This document shows positions 35,692 to 43,101 of a stretch of DNA of 64,000 nt, piece after piece. This DNA is from Salinibacillus aidingensis (lineage in GTDB: Bacteria; Bacillota; Bacilli; Bacillales; Alkalibacillaceae), in contig NZ_BAAADO010000003.1 of assembly GCF_039522525.1 (NCBI RefSeq), positions 372,001 through 436,000 on the forward strand, given 5' to 3'. Made by a program: the position numbers and the translations under genes. The notes beneath the pieces were generated by a model that was given only the letters and a program-made list of their open reading frames with translations, had not been told where the DNA came from and searched no databases. How positions within the stretch are numbered: the first letter of the stretch is position 1; each line of letters begins with the position of its first letter.

Positions 35692-35897
35692 CATTCATTT
35701 CAATCATTAGGAAAGCGAACCGAAACTAAACTGGATCATGTCAGTCTGATTTCCTATTTAGCCTTCTTTACAGGTTTAGTTGGAACCTTCCTTTACGCTG
35801 GAACATCAGTGTTCCGAGACGCTGGCTGTCCATCTCCCTGAATGGGTTGGTATATCCCGGCATGGCCTGCGTTTGGGCAACAAGCATCATGTCCTCG

Positions 35898-36002
35898 TTA
35901 TAAAGACCAATTTAAGGTAGACCATCGAAAAACAACAAGAAAAATGATACCGACAAAAAGCATGAGCATGACGCTAATAAATAGTTTAGCCTCCTGCAGC
36001 AT
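35898..36002 (-). CDS. 34-residue single-span membrane protein
   Basis: The product starts MLQEAKLFIS, continues as one strongly hydrophobic span of about 18 residues and ends FRWSTLNWSL. AGGGGGG lies 7 bases before the ATG. The size, strong ribosome site and topology fit the many small membrane proteins of Bacillaceae. No family is recognised and coding evidence is indirect. The 330 bases on its upstream side hold only a weak terminator-like hairpin and possibly a stray 14-base match to the dispersed element's tip. Confidence 0.5.
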   Translation of the reverse strand: MLQEAKLFISVMLMLFVGIIFLVVFRWSTLNWSL

Positions 36003-36241
36003 TGAAAATCCCCCCTAATTAAATCCCGTTCTGAATTTATCTTACCGGTAAAAAAGTCGTGCAATAGTGACGGAACTCACGTATTAAATGTGAAAATAAT
36101 CAATCTTTTTTACTATGAAGGGAGTGTAAAGGGGGCAGAGAGGAATGAAATGCTGCCTGCTTGAAATCTAAAGCTGATGAAGGACAAATCCGAGCGGGAA
36201 TAACGGGTAATTTCATAGAGTGAGACGTTTCCTATAAAAAT

Positions 36242-36274
36242 AGCAGGCCGAGAATAAAAAGCTCTCAACCTGCT
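36242..36274 (-). terminator. probable terminator of the C39-peptidase lipoprotein gene
   Basis: On the minus strand AGCAGG, TTGAGAGC and CTCGGCCTGCT pair imperfectly and are followed by ATTTTTAT, about 60 bases after the gene's stop. Confidence 0.5.
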
Positions 36275-36330
36275 AAAGTGCAATTTTTGGCTATCAAAAT
36301 ATCTGTGTACAAGGGAGTACTGTAATAAAC

Positions 36331-37500
36331 TTACTTATAACTGATCGCCTGGTTTCCAAATTGGTTCCAGCCGGCAATAAACTTGTCTTTTGCTACTTTT
36401 CGATTTTTCATATTAGCTAAAGGATCATTGAAGTAAACATAATGATCATCATAGCCAGTGATTAAAACAGAGTGCATTTTATACGTAACCTTAACCTTTC
36501 CGGACGGTGTGTTCCACGTTTCCCAATAAGACTCTGGAACATAGGAGAACCAGCTGGTTGTGAGCACCCATACAGGCTTTCCTTTATCAATTTGATTTAA
36601 TACACGGTCGAAGCTATTTCCAGTAAGGTCAACGATTCTCCCGGGTAAGTATTTTTCACCTAAATCCGCAATGGGGTCATGAAATACTCCAAGTCCGGGT
36701 TTATCAAAGGTATACATATTTCCAACAAATCCATTATTAGGATGACCGAAATGGACCTGCCCATTTTTTTTGCTGAAAGGTGTTGGATCCTTTCTGACCT
36801 CTTTAGCTAATGTCATTTTATCCACATTAACTCCCGCATGAGCTAACATCATCGATAGCGTTGTTACTTCACAGCCTCGTGGCAATTCAGGCATCTGAGA
36901 AACCAGAGGAGCAGATAACAGCTTTCTGTCTGATTGTTTTTCTCTGGCTTTCTGTTTGGCCTGCGGATCATAGTCTTCCACAATATTGGAGGAAATCCAT
37001 CCCTTATTCTGATCCCCAAATTTAACATGGTACCAGGTTATATCTTCTACTTTCGCTTTTTCAAAGACATCCAGCTTTGTATAACGTTTTAGTGTAGTTA
37101 TCTTAGAATAACTGGTATGTGGACCTTTTCGAATATTTGCAGCCTGAACGGCAATTTGCTTCGTGTCTTTATGTTCTGTGAGGTTAAAGGATAGCTGTTG
37201 GATTTGTTGCTGTTTTTCCTTTTTTGCTGCTTCCTTCTGCTGATTATTCTTGTTGTCCTTCTGTTTTGCAGCAGCAGATTCCACCTCTTTGCTTGATTCT
37301 TTCTCTTGACTCTTCATCCTGAGGAGATCCGTCTGTTTCGCTGCAGGGCTTTCACTCTTTGTCATTAGTTGCCCGGCGGTTAACGGATTTTCTGTCTGCT
37401 TCCCGGCTAACGTTCTCTCATCTGCCTGCTTTGCTGTATTGCAGCCTGTTAATAGAATAAATAAAAATATGAATACTATGACGAAAAAACGATTCATCAT
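36331..37500 (-). CDS. lipoprotein with SH3b domain and C39-type cysteine peptidase domain
   Basis: The protein has 389 residues. A lipoprotein signal ends in LLTGC (Cys at about 20). A Lys/Gln/Ala-rich low-complexity linker runs to about residue 110. A bacterial SH3 domain (about 114-180) has VQAANIRKGPHTSYSKI and DQNKGWISSNIV. The C-terminal domain (about 195-389) is Peptidase_C39_2-like, with the active Cys in ELPRGCEVTTLSM, a His in KMHSVLITGYDDHY and the following Asp region in VYFNDPLANM. It probably acts on the cell wall outside the membrane. AGGAGG lies 5 bases before the first ATG; the second ATG is equally possible. Confidence 0.88.
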   Translation of the reverse strand: MMNRFFVIVFIFLFILLTGCNTAKQADERTLAGKQTENPLTAGQLMTKSESPAAKQTDLLRMKSQEKESSKEVESAAAKQKDNKNNQQKEAAKKEKQQQIQQLSFNLTEHKDTKQIAVQAANIRKGPHTSYSKITTLKRYTKLDVFEKAKVEDITWYHVKFGDQNKGWISSNIVEDYDPQAKQKAREKQSDRKLLSAPLVSQMPELPRGCEVTTLSMMLAHAGVNVDKMTLAKEVRKDPTPFSKKNGQVHFGHPNNGFVGNMYTFDKPGLGVFHDPIADLGEKYLPGRIVDLTGNSFDRVLNQIDKGKPVWVLTTSWFSYVPESYWETWNTPSGKVKVTYKMHSVLITGYDDHYVYFNDPLANMKNRKVAKDKFIAGWNQFGNQAISYK

Positions 37501-37622
37501 ATACGCCTCCTATTTTTGTATATTTAATAGTGCAAAAGACTACAAAATTATTTTTTCACAATAAAATAAAGGATGGAAGTAGTTTACTAGAAGGCTATAA
37601 TGAAGTCAACTAAATGTGTGTA

Positions 37623-37647
37623 AAAAACCCCTTAATTGAAAGGGGTT
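37623..37647 (-). terminator. terminator of the DUF59 gene
   Basis: On the minus strand AACCCCTTTC and AATTAAGGGGTT pair, followed by TTTTTTA. It starts within the last codon of the gene. Confidence 0.75.
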
Positions 37648-37945
37648 AGAACATAAGCATTTCTTTAGCTCGCCGACTCATTTTGTCGGGGGTCCATGCC
37701 GGTGTCCATACCAGATCCACCTCCACATTCTGAACCTCATCTGTACTGTACAGAACTGTCTCAACTCCTCCAACAATTGTGTCGTGAAGCGGACATCCTG
37801 GAGTAGTCAGAGTTAACCGGACATAGACTTCACTGTTTTCTTTTACTTGAACCATATAGACAAGACCTAAATCCATGATATTCATGTTCAGCTCAGGATC
37901 GATAACTTCATACAAAGCTTCTCCAACCTGTTCTTCTAAACTCAC
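37646..37945 (-). CDS. MIP18/DUF59 family iron-sulfur assembly protein
   Basis: The protein has 99 residues. It has VIDPELNMNIMDLGLVY at the start, LTLTTPGCPLHDTIVGGVE with the conserved Cys near residue 54, and VDLVWTPAWTPDKMSRRAKEML, as in SufT/PaaD-like maturation factors. It helps insert Fe-S clusters into target enzymes. GTG 37945 has AGGAG 8 bases upstream; the ATG three codons earlier abuts that site. It lies downstream of a decaying DUF2249 locus, the arrangement often seen with respiratory or NO-detoxifying genes. Confidence 0.9.
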   Translation of the reverse strand: MSLEEQVGEALYEVIDPELNMNIMDLGLVYMVQVKENSEVYVRLTLTTPGCPLHDTIVGGVETVLYSTDEVQNVEVDLVWTPAWTPDKMSRRAKEMLMF

Positions 37946-38046
37946 TTTGCTCATCTCCTATTCCTATTTCAAGGGCAGAACCTGCTTAATCCAGATAAAC
38001 CAGAACCTGTTTGAATTAACCTTTAATATCATCAGTAGGAGATTTT

Positions 38047-38689
38047 CTATTTTGTTAGAATTCGTCCTATTGAAATACTGAACGCAAGGGCAAATAAAAA
38101 CCAGATTCCCTGAAACACCTGTAAACCTGTCACACTGTTGAAAAAGGCAGCGATAACATTTCCAAATGTTGCCGCCACAATGCCGGAATAAATGATGACA
38201 CTTGATTTTTCCCGGATTAAATCCTTTAACATGGGCACTTTTTCCTTACCAACACGATCAGCATATTTTAATGTCCACCATAGGACCGGAACAATTTTCT
38301 TGAGGTATCCCAGTGTGCTGAATAGTATCCAGGAAACCAGATACAGGTAAATGAGCAGCCCCCAGATTTTTGAATGGCCGGGTAAAAGGATACTTACTAC
38401 GAATGTTAGAAAATGAATCGTTCAGCCAAAATATACAGAAATCATGGCAAAAAGGGTAAGAAAGGCCACTGGAACCAGCTGATACATAGCCCCCATAACG
38501 ACCATAACGGGCAAACCCCAAAATGAGTAAATGAAAGGCCATCCACAGCGCGGGGGTTCGATAATAGCCTTCAGCAATCAAATCAGCATTTTGAAATAAA
38601 ATCCATTGGGAGACGACTAATGCAATCATACTGCTTAATATAAAAGAAAAAGGAAGCTTTAAATTGACTTTTGTTTGCTGAAAACTCAT
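38047..38689 (-). pseudogene. degraded multi-span membrane protein gene
   Basis: The start MSFQQTKVNLKLPF and the first spans read normally to HLLILGFA (about 38515). The reading frame then shifts. The other frame restores VMVVMGAMYQLVPVAF, then has an in-frame TGA after ISVYFG (about 38425), continues through several membrane spans to KVPMLKDLIREK and ends at 38047. The motif H-x-L-x-LGF and GAMYQLVPVAF resembles haem-copper-oxidase-subunit-I-like proteins of Bacillaceae. AFLTLFAMI suggests an internal deletion too. At least one frameshift and one stop mean it is not expressed whole. Confidence 0.8.
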
Positions 38690-38701
38690 TGTACATCACC
38701 T

Positions 38702-38926
38702 TTATTTATAGATCGTAATGATAAAGCCGCCATCCTCGTAAGGCTCACATTCATAGCGGATTCCCTGTTCGTCCAGTTCCTGAAACAGAAACATAGGTCT
38801 GCGATCGTTAATGATGGAAAGCTGTTCTCCTGGCTCTAATTCCTCGAACTCTAATTCCTCGAGCTTATCCAATGTACGTATCATTGGCTGTGGAGGCTGT
38901 AATCCCCTATTATCTAATGTGGTCAT
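38702..38926 (-). CDS. DUF2249 domain protein
   Basis: The protein has 74 residues and is a TusA-like fold: TLDNRGLQPPQPMIRTLDKLEEL, then EQLSIINDRRPMFLFQELDEQG and a last strand GGFIITIY. DUF2249 proteins often accompany denitrification, NO-handling or respiratory oxidase genes, possibly as carriers. The ATG at 38926 has GGAAGGTG upstream; a GTG three codons earlier overlaps that site. It overlaps the upstream DUF2249 frame by 17 bases and precedes the broken membrane-protein gene, so its partner may be lost. Confidence 0.85.
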   Translation of the reverse strand: MTTLDNRGLQPPQPMIRTLDKLEELEFEELEPGEQLSIINDRRPMFLFQELDEQGIRYECEPYEDGGFIITIYK

Positions 38927-39164
38927 TTTTTTCACCTTCCCTTTTTCGGAATGTTACTTTCCAATGCTTTTTTTCAAGCTTTTCTTCTTCATGATCAAAT
39001 CCCTTTCGATCCAATACTTTAAAAAGGGGGATAGGCTTAAATGGAGCATGTAAAATTAAACCCTGACCTTCCTCCAGATTTTTAATGGCATTCATGATTT
39101 TATGAAATGGCTCCTTATTTAAGCGGATATCCTCGCGAACGTCTACTTCAACAAAGGATTGCAA
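38910..39164 (-). CDS. DUF2249 domain protein fused in frame to a regulator remnant
   Basis: The frame shows VEVDVREDIRLNKEPFHKIM, then EGQGLILHAPFKPIPLFKVL and a final KKHWKVTFRKR, a complete DUF2249 domain. No good start is present: TTG 39164 has only a weak GGA upstream. The same open frame continues upstream into the helix-turn-helix end of a Crp/Fnr remnant (TLTQLKKKKIIYSG), without a stop. The usual start codon between the two genes has probably been deleted, so expression is doubtful. Confidence 0.6.
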   Translation of the reverse strand: MQSFVEVDVREDIRLNKEPFHKIMNAIKNLEEGQGLILHAPFKPIPLFKVLDRKGFDHEEEKLEKKHWKVTFRKREGEKNDHIR

Positions 39165-39450
39165 TTCCTGTTCAAGCTGATCAATGTTTATAAATAAATT
39201 TCCTGTCGCTCCGGAATAGATAATTTTCTTTTTCTTTAATTGAGTCAGAGTCCGGCTAACCGATTTCCGGGTTCTGGATTAAAAATTGCTCAAAGGAGAA
39301 GATGGGAATAAAAATTAATATACCATCCTCAATCATTTCTGAATGGACAGGGTAGTTATCTTTACGGAAAAATCCTGCATGTGGAAAAATATCTCCTGGT
39401 TTTAAAACATTAACGATCTGTTCCTTTAATTCATCATTCTTATCATCCTT
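39165..39450 (-). pseudogene. Crp/Fnr family regulator remnant
   Basis: One frame (39450-39256) encodes EQIVNVLKPGDIFPHAGFF and continues to FEQFLIQNPEI before a TAG: part of a cyclic-nucleotide-binding domain without its N-terminus. A second frame (from about 39262) encodes SVSRTLTQLKKKKIIYSG, the recognition helix and wing, then NIDQLEQEL. About 70 residues, including the dimer helix and most of the HTH, are missing between them. Regulators of this type commonly control DUF2249 and oxidase-like genes, and those neighbours are also decaying. Confidence 0.75.
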
Positions 39451-39634
39451 TCAACCCACTTTAAAACAGCCTCTAATATAGTGATACAACGAAATGAAAT
39501 CGTATGAAGTGATAAAAATCATAGTTGATGCTTGCGTTATCTCACATCATGGCTGTAAAACATCGATTATGATGAATATGTAAAATAACAAGACGAGCTG
39601 AAAAGAGCTTAATGAAAATAAGGAGGGAATAAAA

Positions 39635-39919
39635 ATGATTGAACAACAACACGAATTTGTAACAGAGATTATGGCTCCGGAAATTGAACCAAGAATTCGC
39701 CACTCTAAGATTTTTGAAGCCTTTGATGGATTACAATCCGGAGAGGTCATGAAATTAGTCAACGACCACGATCCACGTCCACTTCATTACCAATTCATGA
39801 TTGAGCGTGAAGGAGAATTTACCTGGGAGTATCTGCAGGAAGGACCAGCTCTTTGGAAGGTCGCAATTGTTAAAAATAAACAAATAAATCAAACATACTT
39901 CATATGTCAGCATTCCTGA
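39635..39919 (+). CDS. DUF2249 domain protein
   Basis: The protein has 94 residues. It has IEPRIRHSKIFEAFDGLQSGEVMKLVNDHDPRPLHYQF and EGEFTWEYLQEGPALWKVAI, a complete and well-conserved DUF2249 domain with the NDHDP motif. Unlike the two minus-strand copies it is intact, has an ideal AAGGAGGG ribosome site and its own terminator, and points away from the decaying cluster. It may have kept a separate role. The preceding gap (39451-39634) holds its promoter region, but I could not fix the boxes. Confidence 0.88.
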   Translation: MIEQQHEFVTEIMAPEIEPRIRHSKIFEAFDGLQSGEVMKLVNDHDPRPLHYQFMIEREGEFTWEYLQEGPALWKVAIVKNKQINQTYFICQHS

Positions 39920-39939
39920 AATGGGATGCTGATTTTTTT
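39907..39939 (+). terminator. terminator of the plus-strand DUF2249 gene
   Basis: TCAGCATTCC pairs with GGGATGCTGA (one G-T or mismatch), followed by seven T residues. It starts inside the last codons of the gene. Confidence 0.85.
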
Positions 39940-40090
39940 GATTCAAGCGCACGATTTTAATTAGACTCAATTGTAAAAAATTAGCTAAATAAAATAAAAA
40001 AGGTTTATGTAAAATAAGCATGTGAATGAAGAAAAGCGTAGGCGACTGTTCAGGTACGTAAGCTAGATAAAAGAAAAGGAAGGATAGGAC

Positions 40091-40711
40091 ATGAGAAATT
40101 TCATGCTTAAGCTATGGCTGTATTTTGATCCCCTGTATTTCCGATTTACACGGTTAAAATATATTGGAATGCACCGGGGGAGTACGAGTAATATTTTCCG
40201 GGTTAGATTGACCCGATTTAAAGGCGGGCCCATTCGCCTATCTGATGGAACCGTTATAGAAAAAAATGATTTACTGCTCAAAATTCATCTGCATAATGTC
40301 CGTTTACTTCATGATTTAAAAAATGAGGCCAGCGAAGTGAAAAAGGCATTTATGGTCTATGAAAGAGTCAGGGATTCCATGCCGGGACTGGCAACCTATG
40401 TGCTTACACATAAACGTCATCAGGAAATTAAGGCTGTGATGGGAATTACATCACTCAATAAGGGGGCCGGTCGGCTTGGGTTTGAAATCAATCATATCAA
40501 AAGCCCGGCTTATAAGTGGATGAAAAAAATGACGTTTTATCCAATTCATATATTATCCCTGTCTGAACCTTCCTTAAATAATATGATCAATCAGCCTTCC
40601 CCCAATTATATTTTAATGTCCAAAAATCAATTATTGACGAATTATATACACAGACCGCTGGAGAAGGTGATAAGAAACAGAAAAAAAGCCGCCAGAAGCT
40701 CAATGTCCTGA
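40091..40711 (+). CDS. ykoP: YkoP-like protein
   Basis: The protein has 206 residues. It shows LWLYFDPLYFRFTRLKY, SNIFRVRLTRFKGGPIRLSDGT, KIHLHNVRLLHDL and KSPAYKWMKKMTFYPIHIL, the pattern of B. subtilis YkoP. No catalytic motif is evident and function is unknown; the basic N-terminus suggests membrane association. Two neighbours, the metallophosphoesterase and the glycosyltransferase, are homologues of YkoQ and YkoN, so a ykoNPQ-like set is retained but rearranged. AAGGAAGGA precedes the ATG. Confidence 0.85.
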   Translation: MRNFMLKLWLYFDPLYFRFTRLKYIGMHRGSTSNIFRVRLTRFKGGPIRLSDGTVIEKNDLLLKIHLHNVRLLHDLKNEASEVKKAFMVYERVRDSMPGLATYVLTHKRHQEIKAVMGITSLNKGAGRLGFEINHIKSPAYKWMKKMTFYPIHILSLSEPSLNNMINQPSPNYILMSKNQLLTNYIHRPLEKVIRNRKKAARSSMS

Positions 40712-40729
40712 GCTTAAGGCGACTTTTTT
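40683..40729. terminator. bidirectional terminator between ykoP and ykoQ
   Basis: AAAAGCCGCC, AGCTCA pair with TGAGCT, GGCG, and CTTTTTT around a short loop. It covers the ykoP stop and can also serve the convergent ykoQ transcript. Confidence 0.75.
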
Positions 40730-40741
40730 CATATGGTGTGG

Positions 40742-41593
40742 CTAACTGACGGCATTCGCTTTGGAAACCGCCGGAATGGAAATACGGTGAAAAGTTACTT
40801 CAGGGCGGCTGCCGATTCTGATGTTGACGCCTGTCTGTCCTAACCCCTCGCTGATGTAGAAGCTTTTTTCCTGATAGCTTTGCAGTCCTTTAATCATATT
40901 CATTTTAGGCAACTTGCCCATTTTAGCCAGATGATAGGCTTTAGGGTACAGAATCTGCCCACCATGAAAGTGACCGGATAACAGATAATCAAAGTCAAAG
41001 TCCTTCATATGAAGCACAGCGTTGGGATCGTGGGTCAGAACCAGATTATATCCGTCCGCCAGCCCATCATAAGACTTTTCAAACTGACTGCGTCCCGTAC
41101 TAAAGTCATCAATCCCAATGATATTTACCTTTTCTCCGTTCACATGAATAGAGGCATTTTCATTTTGCATAGTGTAGCAATCATAATTCTCCAGCGTCTC
41201 TTTAAGTTTTTTAAAGTTTTCCTCATTTAGAACATAATCATGATTGCCAAAAATCGCATAGGTACCGTGTACTGGTTTAAGTTTTTGAAATACCTTCAAA
41301 TAAGGAATAAGCTTCGGAATTGTTCGTTTTCGGTCTAAAAAGTCACCGGTTAAAGCTATGATGTCGATGGATTCATTTTTCAGTTTTTCATAGAGTTGTT
41401 CCGGGGATATGGAAATATGTTCCAGATGCATATCGGAAATGTGAAGTATATTAAGCTGCGTAGTGTTTGTTTGAGAGGATCCATCATGATTAAGGGTTAT
41501 ATGATTCATGGCGATGCTTTGGGTATTCTTATAGGCTTTATAGAAACCGATAATAATCGGAATGATAACCAGAAAAATAAGCAGTAGATTCAT
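40742..41593 (-). CDS. ykoQ: membrane-anchored metallophosphoesterase (YkoQ/YkuE-like)
   Basis: The protein has 283 residues. One N-terminal membrane segment (about 1-17) is followed by a calcineurin-like domain with ISDMHLEHISI near residue 52, ALTGDFLDRK, IFGNHDYVL, LTHDPNA and LSGHFHGGQILYP, all metal-ligand blocks. Family members hydrolyse phosphodiester bonds; the substrate is unknown. AAGGAGGTGTTTCT precedes the ATG. It is convergent with ykoP and divergent from the ykoN-like gene. Confidence 0.9.
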   Translation of the reverse strand: MNLLLIFLVIIPIIIGFYKAYKNTQSIAMNHITLNHDGSSQTNTTQLNILHISDMHLEHISISPEQLYEKLKNESIDIIALTGDFLDRKRTIPKLIPYLKVFQKLKPVHGTYAIFGNHDYVLNEENFKKLKETLENYDCYTMQNENASIHVNGEKVNIIGIDDFSTGRSQFEKSYDGLADGYNLVLTHDPNAVLHMKDFDFDYLLSGHFHGGQILYPKAYHLAKMGKLPKMNMIKGLQSYQEKSFYISEGLGQTGVNIRIGSRPEVTFHRISIPAVSKANAVS

Positions 41594-41617
41594 AGAAACA
41601 CCTCCTTAATCATTATA

Positions 41618-41776
41618 CTAGGAATTTGGCCTCAATGAAGTGGGAATTACAGGGGCAGGCTCCATAATATGGATGTTATTATCTTCTCCCGCAAACTTGA
41701 GGTTAACCGTTAATTGGTAACGACGAGACAGGGTTACTTCGGCAGGAAATGGTGTTAAAGCCTGAGGTTTGTAATT
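41618..41776 (-). pseudogene. possible gene-end fragment without a start
   Basis: A 52-codon minus-strand frame runs between TAA and TAG: FPAEVTLSRRYQLTVNLKF, then an acidic turn and EPAPVIPTSLRPNS. The composition looks protein-like, but there is no start codon or ribosome site at its head. It may be the remnant of a lost gene upstream of ykoQ. It accounts for much of the 289-base gap here. Confidence 0.25.
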
Positions 41777-41882
41777 TTACTTAGGATAGTACAGGATCAG
41801 GAACACATACTAAAAAGGCGAAAGCAAGCAGTTTTCCATTGTATAAGTATCACTTAATCCTTATAACAGGAGCATGATGATC

Positions 41883-43019
41883 ATGAAAAAGGTATTGTTT
41901 CTTCCGTTTTTACAAATTTCCTCGGGGCATCATCAGGTTGCCGATTCGCTAAGGGACGGGCTCAAGGAACTCGATCCTGCTATTGAATGCGATAAGGTCG
42001 ATATTCTGCACTATGGTTATGGAAGGATCGAGCGGATGATCTCAGCCATTTATTTAAAATGGATTGATTCTTTTCCGCAAGTTTACAGCTGGATCTACCG
42101 CAAAATTGTCGTTGAAGGTCAGTATGAAGAGAAACGGTATCGGCATTACGAATGGTTGTTTATTCGGGTTATCGAGGACATATTAACTGAAAAACAGCCG
42201 GATCTGATCGTCTGCACCCATGCGCTGCCTTCTTATTTATTAAGCAGGTTAAAAGAGCGGAAGAAAATTTCAACTCCTGTTGTGAACGTGTATACCGATT
42301 ATTTTATCCATCAGCTATGGGGAACAAGGAATATTGAATTTCACTTTGTTCCTTCCCTGAGAATGAAGGAATATCTGCTTAAGAAAGGGGTCACTGAAAA
42401 TCGGATTTTTGTAACAGGCATCCCGGTTCATCGGAAGTTTTCACCTGTGAAGGACCAGCCTCATCAAGAGCGAACCAGGCTCAACCTTATGATTACAGGT
42501 GGAAATTTAGGTGTAGGCTTAATTGAAAACTTTGTGGCCAGGGTAAAGAATGAAAGCATTCAGTATCGGGTCCTTTGCGGCAAAAATCAGTCCTTATATC
42601 AACGGTTGAACGAGCTTCACCATTCTAATGTGACGCCTATTCCTTATATATCCTCCCGTGAAGAAATGGATTCCATGTATGAGACCTGTGATGGAATTAT
42701 TACAAAACCGGGGGGCGTGACCATTAGTGAAAGTTTGTTAAAAAGAGTGCCCATATTTGTTTATCATACCCTTCCCGGGCAGGAAGAGTTAAACATGGAA
42801 CAGCTACGGAATCTTGGTTTAGCTACCAGCTTTCAAACCTGGCAGTCTAATCAAAACTTTGAAAACATGCTGGTAAAGTTTTATGAGAATGACAACACGA
42901 TCATTAGATACAATCAAAAGCTCAATCAATATCATGCAAGCCTCGAACCAGAATCCCCGGAGGAATTGCTTTATAAGTTGGGGACTGTCCCGCACTCCAT
43001 TAACGCGTTAACGCGTTAA
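41883..43019 (+). CDS. ykoN: MGDG synthase/UgtP-like glycosyltransferase (YkoN-like)
   Basis: The protein has 378 residues and is GT28-type. It has KVLFLPFLQISSGHHQVADSL, an N-terminal acceptor domain with VCTHALPSYLL, VTGIPVHRKF, and the donor site GIITKPGGVTISESL and PGQEELNMEQL. It probably glycosylates diacylglycerol or a similar lipid. ATG 41883 lies 10 bases after AGGAG; two earlier ATGs overlap that site. The last 15 or so residues (KLGTVPHSINALTR) are encoded by a REP-like repeat, so the native C-terminus has been replaced or extended. Confidence 0.88.
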   Translation: MKKVLFLPFLQISSGHHQVADSLRDGLKELDPAIECDKVDILHYGYGRIERMISAIYLKWIDSFPQVYSWIYRKIVVEGQYEEKRYRHYEWLFIRVIEDILTEKQPDLIVCTHALPSYLLSRLKERKKISTPVVNVYTDYFIHQLWGTRNIEFHFVPSLRMKEYLLKKGVTENRIFVTGIPVHRKFSPVKDQPHQERTRLNLMITGGNLGVGLIENFVARVKNESIQYRVLCGKNQSLYQRLNELHHSNVTPIPYISSREEMDSMYETCDGIITKPGGVTISESLLKRVPIFVYHTLPGQEELNMEQLRNLGLATSFQTWQSNQNFENMLVKFYENDNTIIRYNQKLNQYHASLEPESPEELLYKLGTVPHSINALTR

Positions 43020-43038
43020 TGAACGTGGGGACAGTCCC
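42980..43038. repeat. REP-like palindromic repeat R2 (paired)
   Basis: GGGGACTGTCCC and GGGGACAGTCCC flank TTAACGCGTTAACGCGTTAA, a nested palindrome. The left half is translated as the C-terminus of the ykoN-like gene. Confidence 0.88.
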
Positions 43039-43101
43039 TGCATAAAATTCCAGTGCCTGACACATGATAAGATTCAAAGACGTGTCGTGGAGGTTTGGGG
43101 T

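Noticed and set aside
35801..35816. Palindrome GGAACATCAGTGTTCC considered as a LexA/DinR box
   Set aside because: The spacing between GAAC and GTTC is six bases, not four, and no SOS gene is adjacent.
35635..35841. Plus-strand 68-codon frame after the DUF3298-type gene
   Set aside because: It runs through the terminator at 35655-35691 and lacks a ribosome site; composition does not look like a protein.
36074..36090. Short match CTCACGTATTAAATG to the dispersed element's left tip
   Set aside because: Only about 14 bases match, the TTTAT flank is absent and no right end is nearby; chance cannot be excluded.
38425..38430. In-frame TGA in the membrane-protein gene considered as selenocysteine or recoding
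   Set aside because: The gene also has a frameshift and an apparent deletion, and no SECIS-like hairpin or selenocysteine machinery is visible.
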